The notes under the pieces: generated by a model
What the model saw: only the letters and a program-made list of their open reading frames with translations
Databases searched by the model: none
Told to the model about the DNA's origin: nothing
NCBI GenBank assembly: GCA_947626355.1
Contig: CANQRV010000032.1
Coordinates: 1-32,807 of the forward strand
Source: an uncultured Muribaculaceae bacterium
GTDB lineage: Bacteria > Bacteroidota > Bacteroidia > Bacteroidales > Muribaculaceae
DNA: 32,807 bases
Direction: 5' to 3'
In this document: piece by piece, positions 6,436 through 15,446 of the stretch
Position numbering within the stretch: the first letter of the stretch is position 1
Layout: every line of letters starts with the position of its first letter
Translations under genes and position numbers: made by a program

Positions 6436-8769
6436 TCAGAAAGGATAACCTATGGCGAGATGCAGGGCGAAGGCATCCTTGAACGCCACATTGAAATAAT
6501 GGCCTGTGCCGTTGGAATACGGGGTGTGGAGCCCATAGCCGAGGTCGGCGCGAATCACCATCATCCCGACATCGACGCGGAGGCCGACACCGGTGCCGAG
6601 GGCGATGTCGCGTAAGAAGCTGCGGCCGGAAAGGGTGCCACCGGGACGGAGCGGGTCGCTCTTCAGCAGCCAGATGTTGCCGGCGTCAAGGAAAGCCGCG
6701 CCATGCAGGATGCCGACGATCGGGAAACGGTATTCGGTATTGAGCTCGAGCTTGAACGTACCGGTCTGGTCGAAATATCCGTCGCGCTCGCTCTCCGGGG
6801 CCCGGTAGCTGCCGGGGCCTATGGAGCGCACCGTGAAGGCCCTGATGGAGTTGGCACCGCCGATGTAGAACTGTTCGGAATAGGGCACTTCAGATGAGTT
6901 GCCGTAGGCATGCTCGGCGCCGACAAGCACACGCGAGACGAGCCACTGGTCGCTGCCGCGGATCAGACGCCGGGAGTAGACGAGCTGCACCTGCCCCTTG
7001 ATGAACTGCGAGAATGGGGTGCCGAACATCTTCTTGGTGCCTTTCTGTCCGCATAGGCTCCAGATGCCGTCGAATACGTTGCCGGCCTCCTTCACCATCA
7101 CCTGGAAGTTGATGCCGTTGATGCGCTCGCGCTCGAAGAAGCGGTCGTAGGTGTAGGTATAGCTCATCTCGGGGATAAACTGGCTCTGGAAGCTGAGGGC
7201 CACGGCGGGATTCTGCCCCATGATGGAGTCGAAGTCATGGGTGGTCTTCAGCAGCTTGGTGTAGGTGAGCTTGAAGGGGGTGAACTGGTTGAGCACGTGG
7301 CGGGAATAGTTCCATTCATATGACAAGCCGGCGTTGAACTCCACGATCTTGAAATAATGGGGTCGGTTGAGCAGGTCGGCGCCGAGCGAGAGAGTGGTCC
7401 AGCTGAGATTCCGGCGTGTCGACTTGATGAACTTCGGGGCGAGGAGCCTCGGGAAGGCGAGAGAGGCGTCGAGGCCGAACTCGTAGCTGTTGAATACGCT
7501 TCCGCGGTTTCGGCCGGTCTGCCATTCATAGTCGGCATTGAGGCGCAGCGAGAGGCGCTCGCCGCCGCCGAAGGTGTTGTGGTTGGTGAGGCCGAGTATG
7601 AGGCCTGGGCCGAGATAGCTGTTTGACTTTGACGTGGCGTTTACCTCTATGGAAGTCTCGAGGGGCCTTTCGAACTGACAGGAAATGTAGACGTCGAGGG
7701 TGGGATGTTCCTCGGAGGTATCGGATGGGACAGGCTGGATGGATATGTTGCCGAAGATGCCGAGCCGGGCCAGACGCGTCTGGGTGCGGTCCATGTCGCG
7801 GACACTGAAGACCTTGTTCTTGCGGAAGGTGATGCATGAGGGCACAAGATTGGGTCTGAGCTTAGCGGGACGCATCACGATGAGCTCGCCACGGTCGGTA
7901 TGGAGAGTGTCGGGAGTGCCCGGGTTACGGGTGCTCCGGCGGAGCACGGTGGTCGTGACCTTACCGGTGCGGAAACTTTTCTTTGCCAGCGCGGGGATAT
8001 TTGCGGCGAGCGAGAATCGGAGGGCGATCCTCTGCGGGGTAATCGTGGAGTCGGCGAGAAACTCGATATAGTCGGGACGGAAATAATAATACCCCATGTT
8101 GCGCAGGCGGTTGGTGATCTTGATCCTTGCCGATTCAAGGGAGTCGACGCAGAAGAGCTCACCCTTGGAGAAGTAAGGGTTGAGGGCGGCCAGCGAGTCG
8201 ATGATGGTGCATAACCTCGACCTGCCGTTGCCGAGCGGAATCACGGAGTCGATGAGATACGGGCGTCCGACATCGACGCGGTAGTCTATGCGGGCCTTTT
8301 TCGGGTTCCGCTTATCGTATAGGAGGCTGTAGGATGCTTTTGAGCCGAAATATCCGTCGTTGGCCATGATCTGCTCCATGAGCTTGACGCGGAGGTCCGG
8401 CTTGACGTCGGAGACGAGCACGGGCTGGGAGACAAGCATCCGGTAGAGCCATCCCTTGAAGCCTCCGGAGGAGTCGCTCCAGTTGTTGTAGACCCAGAGG
8501 CCTACGGGGAAGGGAGTCCTGACATAAGGAGACATGAACGGCATGGGGTTGTTGGGCTTGACGTTGATGGCGCTCTTGAGATCGGTCACCATGCCGTCGG
8601 GCAGCTTCTCACCGTCGGCTGCGTTGATGGAAAACTTCTTCACACCGGTGTACAGCACCTCGCCGTCGGCGAGACGCCTGGTGGTGGAGCATCCGGCGAG
8701 GACGGCGACCATCAGGAGCATGACAAGGGGCGCGGTGAGCGCAGGCTTCATATATCTCGATCTGTTCAT
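6436..8769 (-). CDS. tamL: TamL: lipoprotein BamA/TamA-family outer-membrane assembly factor
   Basis: 777-residue outer-membrane beta-barrel protein of the Omp85 superfamily. It has a lipoprotein signal with lipobox LAGC and acyl-acceptor Cys27, which distinguishes the Bacteroidota lipoprotein form (TamL) from proteobacterial TamA. POTRA-like repeats follow (to about residue 370), then a 16-strand-type barrel with the family motif region (YIGGANSIRAF, about residue 630) and a C-terminal aromatic residue (...LHLAIGYPF), the usual assembly signal. With TamB it is expected to bridge the periplasm and help outer-membrane protein insertion or lipid transport. Its ATG overlaps the tamB stop (ATGA, 8766-8769), so translation is coupled. 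Confidence 0.88.
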   Translation of the reverse strand: MNRSRYMKPALTAPLVMLLMVAVLAGCSTTRRLADGEVLYTGVKKFSINAADGEKLPDGMVTDLKSAINVKPNNPMPFMSPYVRTPFPVGLWVYNNWSDSSGGFKGWLYRMLVSQPVLVSDVKPDLRVKLMEQIMANDGYFGSKASYSLLYDKRNPKKARIDYRVDVGRPYLIDSVIPLGNGRSRLCTIIDSLAALNPYFSKGELFCVDSLESARIKITNRLRNMGYYYFRPDYIEFLADSTITPQRIALRFSLAANIPALAKKSFRTGKVTTTVLRRSTRNPGTPDTLHTDRGELIVMRPAKLRPNLVPSCITFRKNKVFSVRDMDRTQTRLARLGIFGNISIQPVPSDTSEEHPTLDVYISCQFERPLETSIEVNATSKSNSYLGPGLILGLTNHNTFGGGERLSLRLNADYEWQTGRNRGSVFNSYEFGLDASLAFPRLLAPKFIKSTRRNLSWTTLSLGADLLNRPHYFKIVEFNAGLSYEWNYSRHVLNQFTPFKLTYTKLLKTTHDFDSIMGQNPAVALSFQSQFIPEMSYTYTYDRFFERERINGINFQVMVKEAGNVFDGIWSLCGQKGTKKMFGTPFSQFIKGQVQLVYSRRLIRGSDQWLVSRVLVGAEHAYGNSSEVPYSEQFYIGGANSIRAFTVRSIGPGSYRAPESERDGYFDQTGTFKLELNTEYRFPIVGILHGAAFLDAGNIWLLKSDPLRPGGTLSGRSFLRDIALGTGVGLRVDVGMMVIRADLGYGLHTPYSNGTGHYFNVAFKDAFALHLAIGYPF

Positions 8770-11700
8770 AGTGAGACGTTGTTGGTGGAATCAGGCTTCG
8801 CCTCTATGGAATCGGGCTTGATCGCTGCAGCGGTATTCCGGACGGAATCGGGAGCGGCGGCTTTGCGGCGGCGTCCGAAGCGGAACAGTCCGCGGAGGCT
8901 TGACAGCCGGCGTTTCATCACGAAACCGACACCGGTCTCGGTGATCTCACCCTCCAGAATGCTCTCGAATCCTGTGTGGCGGAATAGGCGCGCATACATC
9001 GTCATGTTGGCTGTCTGGCGAAGCATATACTCGAATGAAATGTCGCTGATGAGGTTTTCGGCGAAATTCTCATCGGCAGAGGCGTCGGTGGTGTAGTTGC
9101 CGCCGACATTGATGCGGAACCGGTTGTTGAAGAGGGATTTCGACATCTGGTAGCTGTAACTCATAGCCGTAGAGCTGCGTCCCTCCACGGTGCGGTCATA
9201 CTGGTCGATGCCGAAGGAGAGGTCGACGCCCTTGAAAGCCTTGGCGGCCCACTGGTTGAGCTGGGATGTGAGCATGCCGTAGAGCTGGTTGGTCATATTG
9301 GTGTCGGTGTGGGTGCCTCCCACCTTATACTGGCCGGTGACGAGCATGTTGATGGCGAGCTGCGAGCGCTGGTCGGGGGTCATCGAGGAGAGCTGGTTCT
9401 GGATTGTCATGTCGTCTTCCGTCTGCAGGTCAAACCCCACTTTCGGAGCCGCGAGGCTGTTGGTGACATTGAGCTGCAGGAGGAAATTGACCAGACGGGA
9501 ATTGCCTCCCTCCACCACCGTGGCCTTGACATGGTCGGTGGCGTGGATGCTGAGGGTAGGATTCATTACGTTGCCGCTCCATGCCACGTAGCTCTCGGGC
9601 AGGAAATCGAATGTCTTCTGGCCCATGACGGGGATGGTGTAGCGGGCGAAGCCCTCGCCGAGGTTCAGCTGGCCGTTGAGCCTCATGTCGCCCATGAAAT
9701 TCTGGAAATAACTGAGCGTGCCGCTGGGTCTGAGCTGCACTTTGTCGGTGCCCTCGCCGAGATTGACGGTGACCTGGGCACCTGCCGTGATGCCGAGTGA
9801 TGCGATGACACGCATGGCCATGGTCTGGGGCACCGAGTCTCCCTTCACCACGGAGGTGGTGTCGGCGAAATTGACAAACTTAACCACTCCTCCGGCATCG
9901 GTGACATCCAGCTGGGAAGCCATCATGTCGACCACGTAAGTAACGTCGGTGGCGGGAAGCACACTGGCATTGGCGTTGACGGTGAAGTGCTTCATGGGGC
10001 CGCGGGCCGAGGCGTCGAGGTTCATGAAGAGGTTGCCGCGGATCTGGCTGCGGGCGTTGCGCCTTGTGCCGACGAGCTGGACGTTCTGTCCGGCCATCGC
10101 CAGGTCAAACTTCACGTCGGAAAGGCTTGAGGCGTCGACGGAGCCATTGATGGTGATGGGGTTGGAGTTGACGGCCCAGATATCGTAGTCGTTGAAGGCG
10201 AGCACGTTGTTGGTGACGGTGAGGGGCTCGTGGTCGAAACGCAGGCGAGTGCCGGCCATCGGTATGAGCACTCCCACGGAGTCGCAGACGAGACTGCCGT
10301 TGAGTACGGGCTCCGTAAACGAGCCGCTGAGGTCGAGCGCGCCGGAGATGCCGCCGCTGAGGCTCGCCACGTCGCGTCCGAGGAAGGGATTGGCGATGGA
10401 GAGCGGGAAATGCGTGAGGTTGAGGTCAAACTCCTTTGGAGTGAGCTTCCGGGAAACGGAGTCTGGCACGAGGATGGTCGAGAAGAGGGCAGCCGGCTTT
10501 CCGTCGACATCCATTGCGACGCGGGCGGATGTCTCGCCGCTGTTCTCGAGTCCGGCCGTGAGGTCAAGTCCTATGTCGCCGACGCGCACCCGGTCGTAGG
10601 TGAAATCGGAGAGGCTGAGCCTGCCGCCACCCTGGAATCCGGTGGCGGTGTATCCGATGGTCAGGTCGCTGTTGACGGTTGCGGTGAGCGGCGGAGCGAA
10701 GACGGAGAGGTTGAGGAAATCCTCGATGTGGATGTTCTGGAGGGCAAGATGGAGCTGATCGTAGCCGAGCTGCGAGACACTGGTCTTCAATCCGATTGAG
10801 CTTTCATTGCTCCGGGCCTCGAGATTGGCGTCTATATGGCCGTTGAAGTCATACTGCACGTGGTTGTCGAGGTTGATGTTCCATGGCTTGTAGGCGATGA
10901 TGGCCTTGAGCGGGGTGAAGTGGAGGTTGACGGCCGAATCGAGCAGGGCGGCGGTGACGCCGAGGCGGTAGCCGGTCTGGCCGGCGGCGTTCCGCTGGGT
11001 CACGGAGGCGAGCAGACGGTTGGAGCCGAAATATCCGTTGATGTCCACGCTGGCGAGCTCGGGGAGATTGCCCTTCCGGTTGCCGAGGTGGGCCCTGTAG
11101 TCGATGAGCCGGCCTCGCTCCTGAAGAGCGAGGGATAGGGTGTCGAGCATCATTGAGCCGGTGTTGAGGCGCATGGCGAGTGCTGAGCCCCGCAGCAGGG
11201 AGTCGTTGGAGAAAGAGGCGTGTATGCTGTCGACGTTCATTCCTGAGGCATGGAGAAACTGGCCGAGGATGCCCCTGCCGGAAGCCGCGAGGTCAAGGCT
11301 GAACGGGGGGAGGGCCTGCTGGAGGGCCTCGACATTGAGGTCGCGGCGGGCGATCTGCGCCGACAGGGAGTCGGCCACCAGCGGCATCAGGCCGACGATG
11401 GAGCGGAGCCCTGTGCCGGCCGAGAGGTCGAGGCGGGCGCGGTTGGCGGTGACGAAGGCTTCGACGCTCTGCTCGCGGGCGTCAAGACTGAAGGTGATGG
11501 GAGCGGCGGCGCGATAGAAGCTGTTGCCGGAGGTCCACTGTATGCTGTCGATGCGGAGGTCGGCGTCGTAGAGCCAGCGCTGCGGGGCAGCGCTTCCCTT
11601 CAGGAAGATATCGAAGCATCCGGCGTTCTGTGTCTTCGACATGCCGAGCTCGTAGAGGTTGAGCTCCCTGACCATGGTGCGGATGTCGAAAGTGTAGTAA

Positions 11701-13622
11701 TCGGGTGCGAGCGTGCCTGAACCGTCGATGTCGATGCTGGCATACCGGTTGTGGGTGGAGGCGGAGATGTCGAAACTGCCGTCGCGCAGGGAGATATCGG
11801 CATCTATGCCGTCGATGTGACGCCTGTTGTATTCGATGGATCTTATCCGCGCCTCGATCTGCGTTTCTGCCCCCGGACGTGTCGGGTCGAATCCAGCGCC
11901 GTCGGCGCGTAACGATCCATCGATCACGCCTATGCCGAGCGAAGGCATGATCTGAGCAACGTTGAAACGCCTGACGTCGATGTCGGCGCTGTAGCCTTCC
12001 GACGAGAGGCTGACGTAGCCGGTGGCGGCGACGTCGCCCTTCGGAGTGAGCAGACGCAAGTCGGCGTCGAAAGCCCTCGACGCGACAGCCGCAGTGCCCT
12101 TGAGGGAGAAGACCGGCACCTTGAAACCGGCTTTGCCGAGGAGGGCCGACATTATGGAAGGATTGTCGAGGCGGGCGTCAAACACGACCTCGCCCTTCAT
12201 CCGGTTGAAGTCGAGGGCATTGTCGGCGAAGCCTGAGGCCTGGAGACTGAAGGCGCCGGACATCGCGGCCTCGAGGCGCCTGATGGAGGCGCGGGAGAGG
12301 GTGCCTCCGGCCTCGAGGGCGAGCGCGATGGGATCGCGGCGTGGCAGCGAGGAGGTCATTGGCTTCACATCTGGCATAAACGCCTCGATGTCGGGTATGC
12401 CCAGCGAGCCGCTGATGCTTGCCGCGAGCGGCGCCTCCGGCTTCATCTCCATGAGGGCGAAGGGAATTCCGGCAGTGGCCGTGAGCGATGAGTAGGGAGT
12501 GTTGACATGAAGATTGTCGAGCGCGATTCCCGTGGAGTCGATGTCTACATTGCCCCGGGCGGAGGTCACCACGAGCCCGGAGCGCTCCTTAGCGGCGAGG
12601 CGCGTGACGGGGAGCTTCACAGTGGAAGCCTCGTTGAAGAAATTCCTCATGCCGATGCCTACATCGGAGAGGCTGATATAGGAGGGGTCGAAGCCCGGCA
12701 GAGGCCTGGCGCCCTTGATGGCGTAAAGCACGGAAAAGGAATCGAGGGATACGCTGTCGGCGGCTATCCTCATGGGCTGGGAAGCGGATGTGGAGTCGAC
12801 GGGCACGGGATGTGCGGCCACATATTCGGGCGTGGGAGCGATATAGGAGAAGGCGCCGCGGGCCACTCTCAAGGAGCGGGCCCGGATGTTGCCGGAACGC
12901 AGGTCGACCACGCCCTTCGCCAGCGTAACGTCAGCGGCACGTAGGGTAAGGGTGTCGATGGTGGGAAGCATCGACATGGCAAACGAGAAGTCGTGGAGAC
13001 GCAGGTCGTTGGCCTTGATGAGGAATGGAGTGGATGCAGTGTCGGTCGGCGTGGGCTTCTGCCTCCACACGTCCATATACAGTGAGAGGGAGCCGCCGTA
13101 GACATCGGCGCGGTTGAGGCTGATGTCGCTGGAGGCGATGTCGAACGAGCTTCTGTCATCGACTTCGAGGCGCCGGGCGTCGAGGGCGAGCACCATCGAG
13201 GAGTCGGGGCTCACCATGCGGTAGTAGCCTGACTCAAGCAGAAGGCGGTTGATCTTCACGTCGAGCGAGAAAAGGGGCATGAGCCTGACATCGGCCACGA
13301 GCCGCGAGGCCCTGACCATGGTGTCGGCCGAAGTGTCGAGCACATAGACGCCGTCGAGCTCCACCTTAACGGGGAAACGGAGGCGGAAGCGGTCGATGCC
13401 GACCTTCATGCCGGTGGAGGAGGCGATGTAGCGGCAGGCCACGTTCTTCACCAGCGTCTGCACCGGAGGGATGTATAGGAGCACCGGAATCATCAGTACG
13501 GCCACGACGAGCCACATCAGCGTCTTCAACGGAATCCTCACCCACGGATTGCGGATGAGATGCCGCCGGGCGGCCGCCTTCGGCTGCGGGGTCTCGACAT
13601 CGTTTTTCTGCTCTTCGCTCAT
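8766..13622 (-). CDS. tamB: TamB-family translocation/assembly protein
   Basis: 1618-residue AsmA/TamB-like protein. After a charged cytoplasmic start there is one membrane helix (about residues 32-52, LKTLMWLVVAVLMIPVLLYIP), then a very long periplasmic beta-rich region made of repeated strand units typical of the bridge-like lipid-transfer family. The conserved C-terminal TamB (DUF490) domain is recognisable from about residue 1180 onward (LRLNGQLNLGEGFARYTIPV, FDFLPESYVAW, LLQLNVTNSLAAPKVGFDLQ, MLVTGQYK). The tail after about residue 1560 is Lys/Arg and Asp/Ser rich. It lies directly upstream of tamL with a 4-bp overlap, the standard genetic pairing, and 37 bp downstream of the vanZ-like gene. 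Confidence 0.9.
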   Translation of the reverse strand: MSEEQKNDVETPQPKAAARRHLIRNPWVRIPLKTLMWLVVAVLMIPVLLYIPPVQTLVKNVACRYIASSTGMKVGIDRFRLRFPVKVELDGVYVLDTSADTMVRASRLVADVRLMPLFSLDVKINRLLLESGYYRMVSPDSSMVLALDARRLEVDDRSSFDIASSDISLNRADVYGGSLSLYMDVWRQKPTPTDTASTPFLIKANDLRLHDFSFAMSMLPTIDTLTLRAADVTLAKGVVDLRSGNIRARSLRVARGAFSYIAPTPEYVAAHPVPVDSTSASQPMRIAADSVSLDSFSVLYAIKGARPLPGFDPSYISLSDVGIGMRNFFNEASTVKLPVTRLAAKERSGLVVTSARGNVDIDSTGIALDNLHVNTPYSSLTATAGIPFALMEMKPEAPLAASISGSLGIPDIEAFMPDVKPMTSSLPRRDPIALALEAGGTLSRASIRRLEAAMSGAFSLQASGFADNALDFNRMKGEVVFDARLDNPSIMSALLGKAGFKVPVFSLKGTAAVASRAFDADLRLLTPKGDVAATGYVSLSSEGYSADIDVRRFNVAQIMPSLGIGVIDGSLRADGAGFDPTRPGAETQIEARIRSIEYNRRHIDGIDADISLRDGSFDISASTHNRYASIDIDGSGTLAPDYYTFDIRTMVRELNLYELGMSKTQNAGCFDIFLKGSAAPQRWLYDADLRIDSIQWTSGNSFYRAAAPITFSLDAREQSVEAFVTANRARLDLSAGTGLRSIVGLMPLVADSLSAQIARRDLNVEALQQALPPFSLDLAASGRGILGQFLHASGMNVDSIHASFSNDSLLRGSALAMRLNTGSMMLDTLSLALQERGRLIDYRAHLGNRKGNLPELASVDINGYFGSNRLLASVTQRNAAGQTGYRLGVTAALLDSAVNLHFTPLKAIIAYKPWNINLDNHVQYDFNGHIDANLEARSNESSIGLKTSVSQLGYDQLHLALQNIHIEDFLNLSVFAPPLTATVNSDLTIGYTATGFQGGGRLSLSDFTYDRVRVGDIGLDLTAGLENSGETSARVAMDVDGKPAALFSTILVPDSVSRKLTPKEFDLNLTHFPLSIANPFLGRDVASLSGGISGALDLSGSFTEPVLNGSLVCDSVGVLIPMAGTRLRFDHEPLTVTNNVLAFNDYDIWAVNSNPITINGSVDASSLSDVKFDLAMAGQNVQLVGTRRNARSQIRGNLFMNLDASARGPMKHFTVNANASVLPATDVTYVVDMMASQLDVTDAGGVVKFVNFADTTSVVKGDSVPQTMAMRVIASLGITAGAQVTVNLGEGTDKVQLRPSGTLSYFQNFMGDMRLNGQLNLGEGFARYTIPVMGQKTFDFLPESYVAWSGNVMNPTLSIHATDHVKATVVEGGNSRLVNFLLQLNVTNSLAAPKVGFDLQTEDDMTIQNQLSSMTPDQRSQLAINMLVTGQYKVGGTHTDTNMTNQLYGMLTSQLNQWAAKAFKGVDLSFGIDQYDRTVEGRSSTAMSYSYQMSKSLFNNRFRINVGGNYTTDASADENFAENLISDISFEYMLRQTANMTMYARLFRHTGFESILEGEITETGVGFVMKRRLSSLRGLFRFGRRRKAAAPDSVRNTAAAIKPDSIEAKPDSTNNVSL

Positions 13623-13659
13623 AACTATTCAATATGAATGTGAAACCATTATAACAGCG

Positions 13660-14073
13660 TCATCGCGGAATGCGGCTCCAACGTGACTGGAGGAGCCTCC
13701 ACAGAAGGGCCGCAAGGAGGGCGCCGACACCGTCGGCCACCATATCGGCCACCTCGAAGCCACGGCCAGCATGCATGGCCCGCTGCATGAACTCCACGGC
13801 CACTCCCAGGGCGGTCGAGGAGATGGCGGCGATCCATATCCCGGCGGCAGGCACATGGCGCCAGCCTCCGGCACGCTGCCAGTCAAGAAGGATCATGACC
13901 GTGAGAAAGCCGAACATCAGGGCGTGGGCAATCTTGTCGGCACCCGGGAATAGGGGGATATCCTCGTCGCCCAGAGGCCTGGGGGCGAGTGTGAGCCAGA
14001 GCACCGCGCCCACCGTAACGACGGTGAACAGCCACGCGGGCACTTTCTGAAGTATGTGGCGGGTCTTCCTCAT
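13660..14073 (-). CDS. VanZ-like membrane protein
   Basis: 137-residue integral membrane protein with four predicted helices. It shows the VanZ-like family features: a first helix ending in LTLAPRP, a DKIAHALMFGFLTVMI segment with conserved DK.xH, and a GVAVEFMQ...GRGFEVADMVADGVGALLA block, in which Glu and Asp residues sit at helix ends. VanZ relatives are linked to cell-envelope stress and glycopeptide resistance, but in Bacteroidales the role is not known, so no resistance should be assumed. It is the first gene of the probable vanZ-tamB-tamL-small-protein transcription unit. The 106-bp gap before it lacks a clear consensus promoter. Confidence 0.85.
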   Translation of the reverse strand: MRKTRHILQKVPAWLFTVVTVGAVLWLTLAPRPLGDEDIPLFPGADKIAHALMFGFLTVMILLDWQRAGGWRHVPAAGIWIAAISSTALGVAVEFMQRAMHAGRGFEVADMVADGVGALLAALLWRLLQSRWSRIPR

Positions 14074-14179
14074 GATGCGGATTTCAACATTTCAGACAAA
14101 ATTTTTAATCTTTTAACAAACGTTGCCTCTCAATGGTTCTATGCCACCGGGAGGGGAGGATACGGTGCGGGAGGAAGAG

Positions 14180-14929
14180 TCAGTCGAAATCGCCCCTCGT
14201 CCAGGCGTCGATCAGAGCCCTGGAGAGAGACGGGGGCGTAGGGAGCATCGGGAGGCTGTCGCGGCTGAAGAAGCCGCCGGAGGTGAGCTCTCCGTCGGCA
14301 AACGTCACTTCGCCGGCCCGGTAGCGGGCCGTGAAGCCGAGCATGAGCTGCGCCGGGAAAGGCCATGACTGGCTGCCGCGATACCGGATGTCGTCGATCT
14401 CCAGGGTGGTCTCCTCCCTGACCTCGCGGGCCACACACTGCTCGAGGGTCTCCCCCGTCTCGACGAATCCCGCGACGAGGGCATAGAAGGGGCGCCGGAA
14501 ATTGGCGGCATGCACGAGCAGGGCCTCGCGGCCACGGATTACGAGCACCACCACGGCGGGGCTCAGCGAGGGGAAATGCTCGGAGCCGCATGCCGGGCAT
14601 ATCTTGGAGATAGGGCCACCGCGACGCAGGAGAGTCCCGCATGCCGGACAATAGCGCATGGAGGCATGCCAGTGGATGAGCTCGGCGCCTTTGGAGGCAG
14701 CGGCGTAGTCGTCGGCCGGGAGCAGCGCATGGCTCTCGCGCAGGCCGCGCAGCTCCAGACCGGCAGATATTTCGACGGAAGGAGCCTGAAACGCCACGTA
14801 TTCCCCGTCGGGGCCGAACCTGAAGAGACCACTCCCATCGGAGGGCAACGCCACCGACGAGGGAAGCGAGAGGGTGTCGCCCCGGCGCTCGAGCCACAGG
14901 TCGTTGCCCGAAATCACAATCTGTCTCAT
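14180..14929 (-). CDS. nudC: NudC-type NAD(H)/RNA-cap pyrophosphatase (Nudix)
   Basis: About 249-residue Nudix hydrolase of the NADH pyrophosphatase family, which splits NAD(H) to NMN(H) and AMP and can remove NAD caps from RNA. A four-Cys zinc ribbon is present (YCPACG...ICPACG), followed by the Nudix box GFVETGETLEQCVAREVREE and then the family signature SQSWPFPAQLMLGF, matching SQPWPFPxS. Two details are off consensus: the Nudix box ends EETTL where the family has a Gly, and the signature has Ser/Gln in place of Pro/Ser. The start is uncertain: MRQIVISGND (14929) is favoured; an ATG at 14974 would overlap folK by 13 bp. It is the last gene of the rimP cluster. Confidence 0.85.
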   Translation of the reverse strand: MRQIVISGNDLWLERRGDTLSLPSSVALPSDGSGLFRFGPDGEYVAFQAPSVEISAGLELRGLRESHALLPADDYAAASKGAELIHWHASMRYCPACGTLLRRGGPISKICPACGSEHFPSLSPAVVVLVIRGREALLVHAANFRRPFYALVAGFVETGETLEQCVAREVREETTLEIDDIRYRGSQSWPFPAQLMLGFTARYRAGEVTFADGELTSGGFFSRDSLPMLPTPPSLSRALIDAWTRGDFD

Positions 14930-14961
14930 TACTGTGGAATCGATTGAAAAAGCATGAAACG

Positions 14962-15429
14962 TCACTCGGGACACGCCTCGAGCATCTCGGCGGGTGTCAG
15001 CCCGGTGGCGGGATGCCGCCAGCCGGGGGCAAGCTCCTCCATCGGCTGGAGGAAGAAGCGGCGGCGCCCCAGATGGGGATGAGGCACCACGAGCTCAGGG
15101 GTGTCGAGCCGCAGGGTGTCGACGGCCACTATGTCGATGTCGATGATGCGGTCGGCATAACCTCCGCCGGGGCCGCGGTGGGAGTCGGGAGAGATGCTTT
15201 TCTCTATCTCCTGAAGCCTATGCAGCACCTCCACCGGCGGCAGGTCGGTGTCGAAAGCCATGCCTACGTTCAAAAAAGCATGGGTGGAATCGAACCCCCA
15301 GGGTTGCGATTCCACCACATGACTGATTTCAAAATTTCCGAACTCCGCGGCCACGGCCCTCATCGCGCGGCTCAGATTGAGCCGGCGGTTGCCGAGGTTG
15401 GAGCCGATGTTGACAAAAAACGTTGCCAT
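14962..15429 (-). CDS. folK: HPPK, folate biosynthesis pyrophosphokinase
   Basis: 2-amino-4-hydroxy-6-hydroxymethyldihydropteridine pyrophosphokinase, 155 residues, transfers pyrophosphate from ATP to the pterin in folate synthesis. Seen in order: the N-terminal VNIGSNLGNR strand-turn, ESQPWGF, FLNVGMAFDTDLPP..VLHRLQEIE, the metal-binding D-I-D motif in RIIDIDIVAVD, and VPHPHLGRRRFFLQPMEELAP. These are the conserved HPPK blocks in the right order and spacing. It lies 17 bp after infB, so it is likely co-transcribed with the translation-factor genes. Confidence 0.93.
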   Translation of the reverse strand: MATFFVNIGSNLGNRRLNLSRAMRAVAAEFGNFEISHVVESQPWGFDSTHAFLNVGMAFDTDLPPVEVLHRLQEIEKSISPDSHRGPGGGYADRIIDIDIVAVDTLRLDTPELVVPHPHLGRRRFFLQPMEELAPGWRHPATGLTPAEMLEACPE

Positions 15430-15446
15430 ATCAGCGGGACAGGGCG

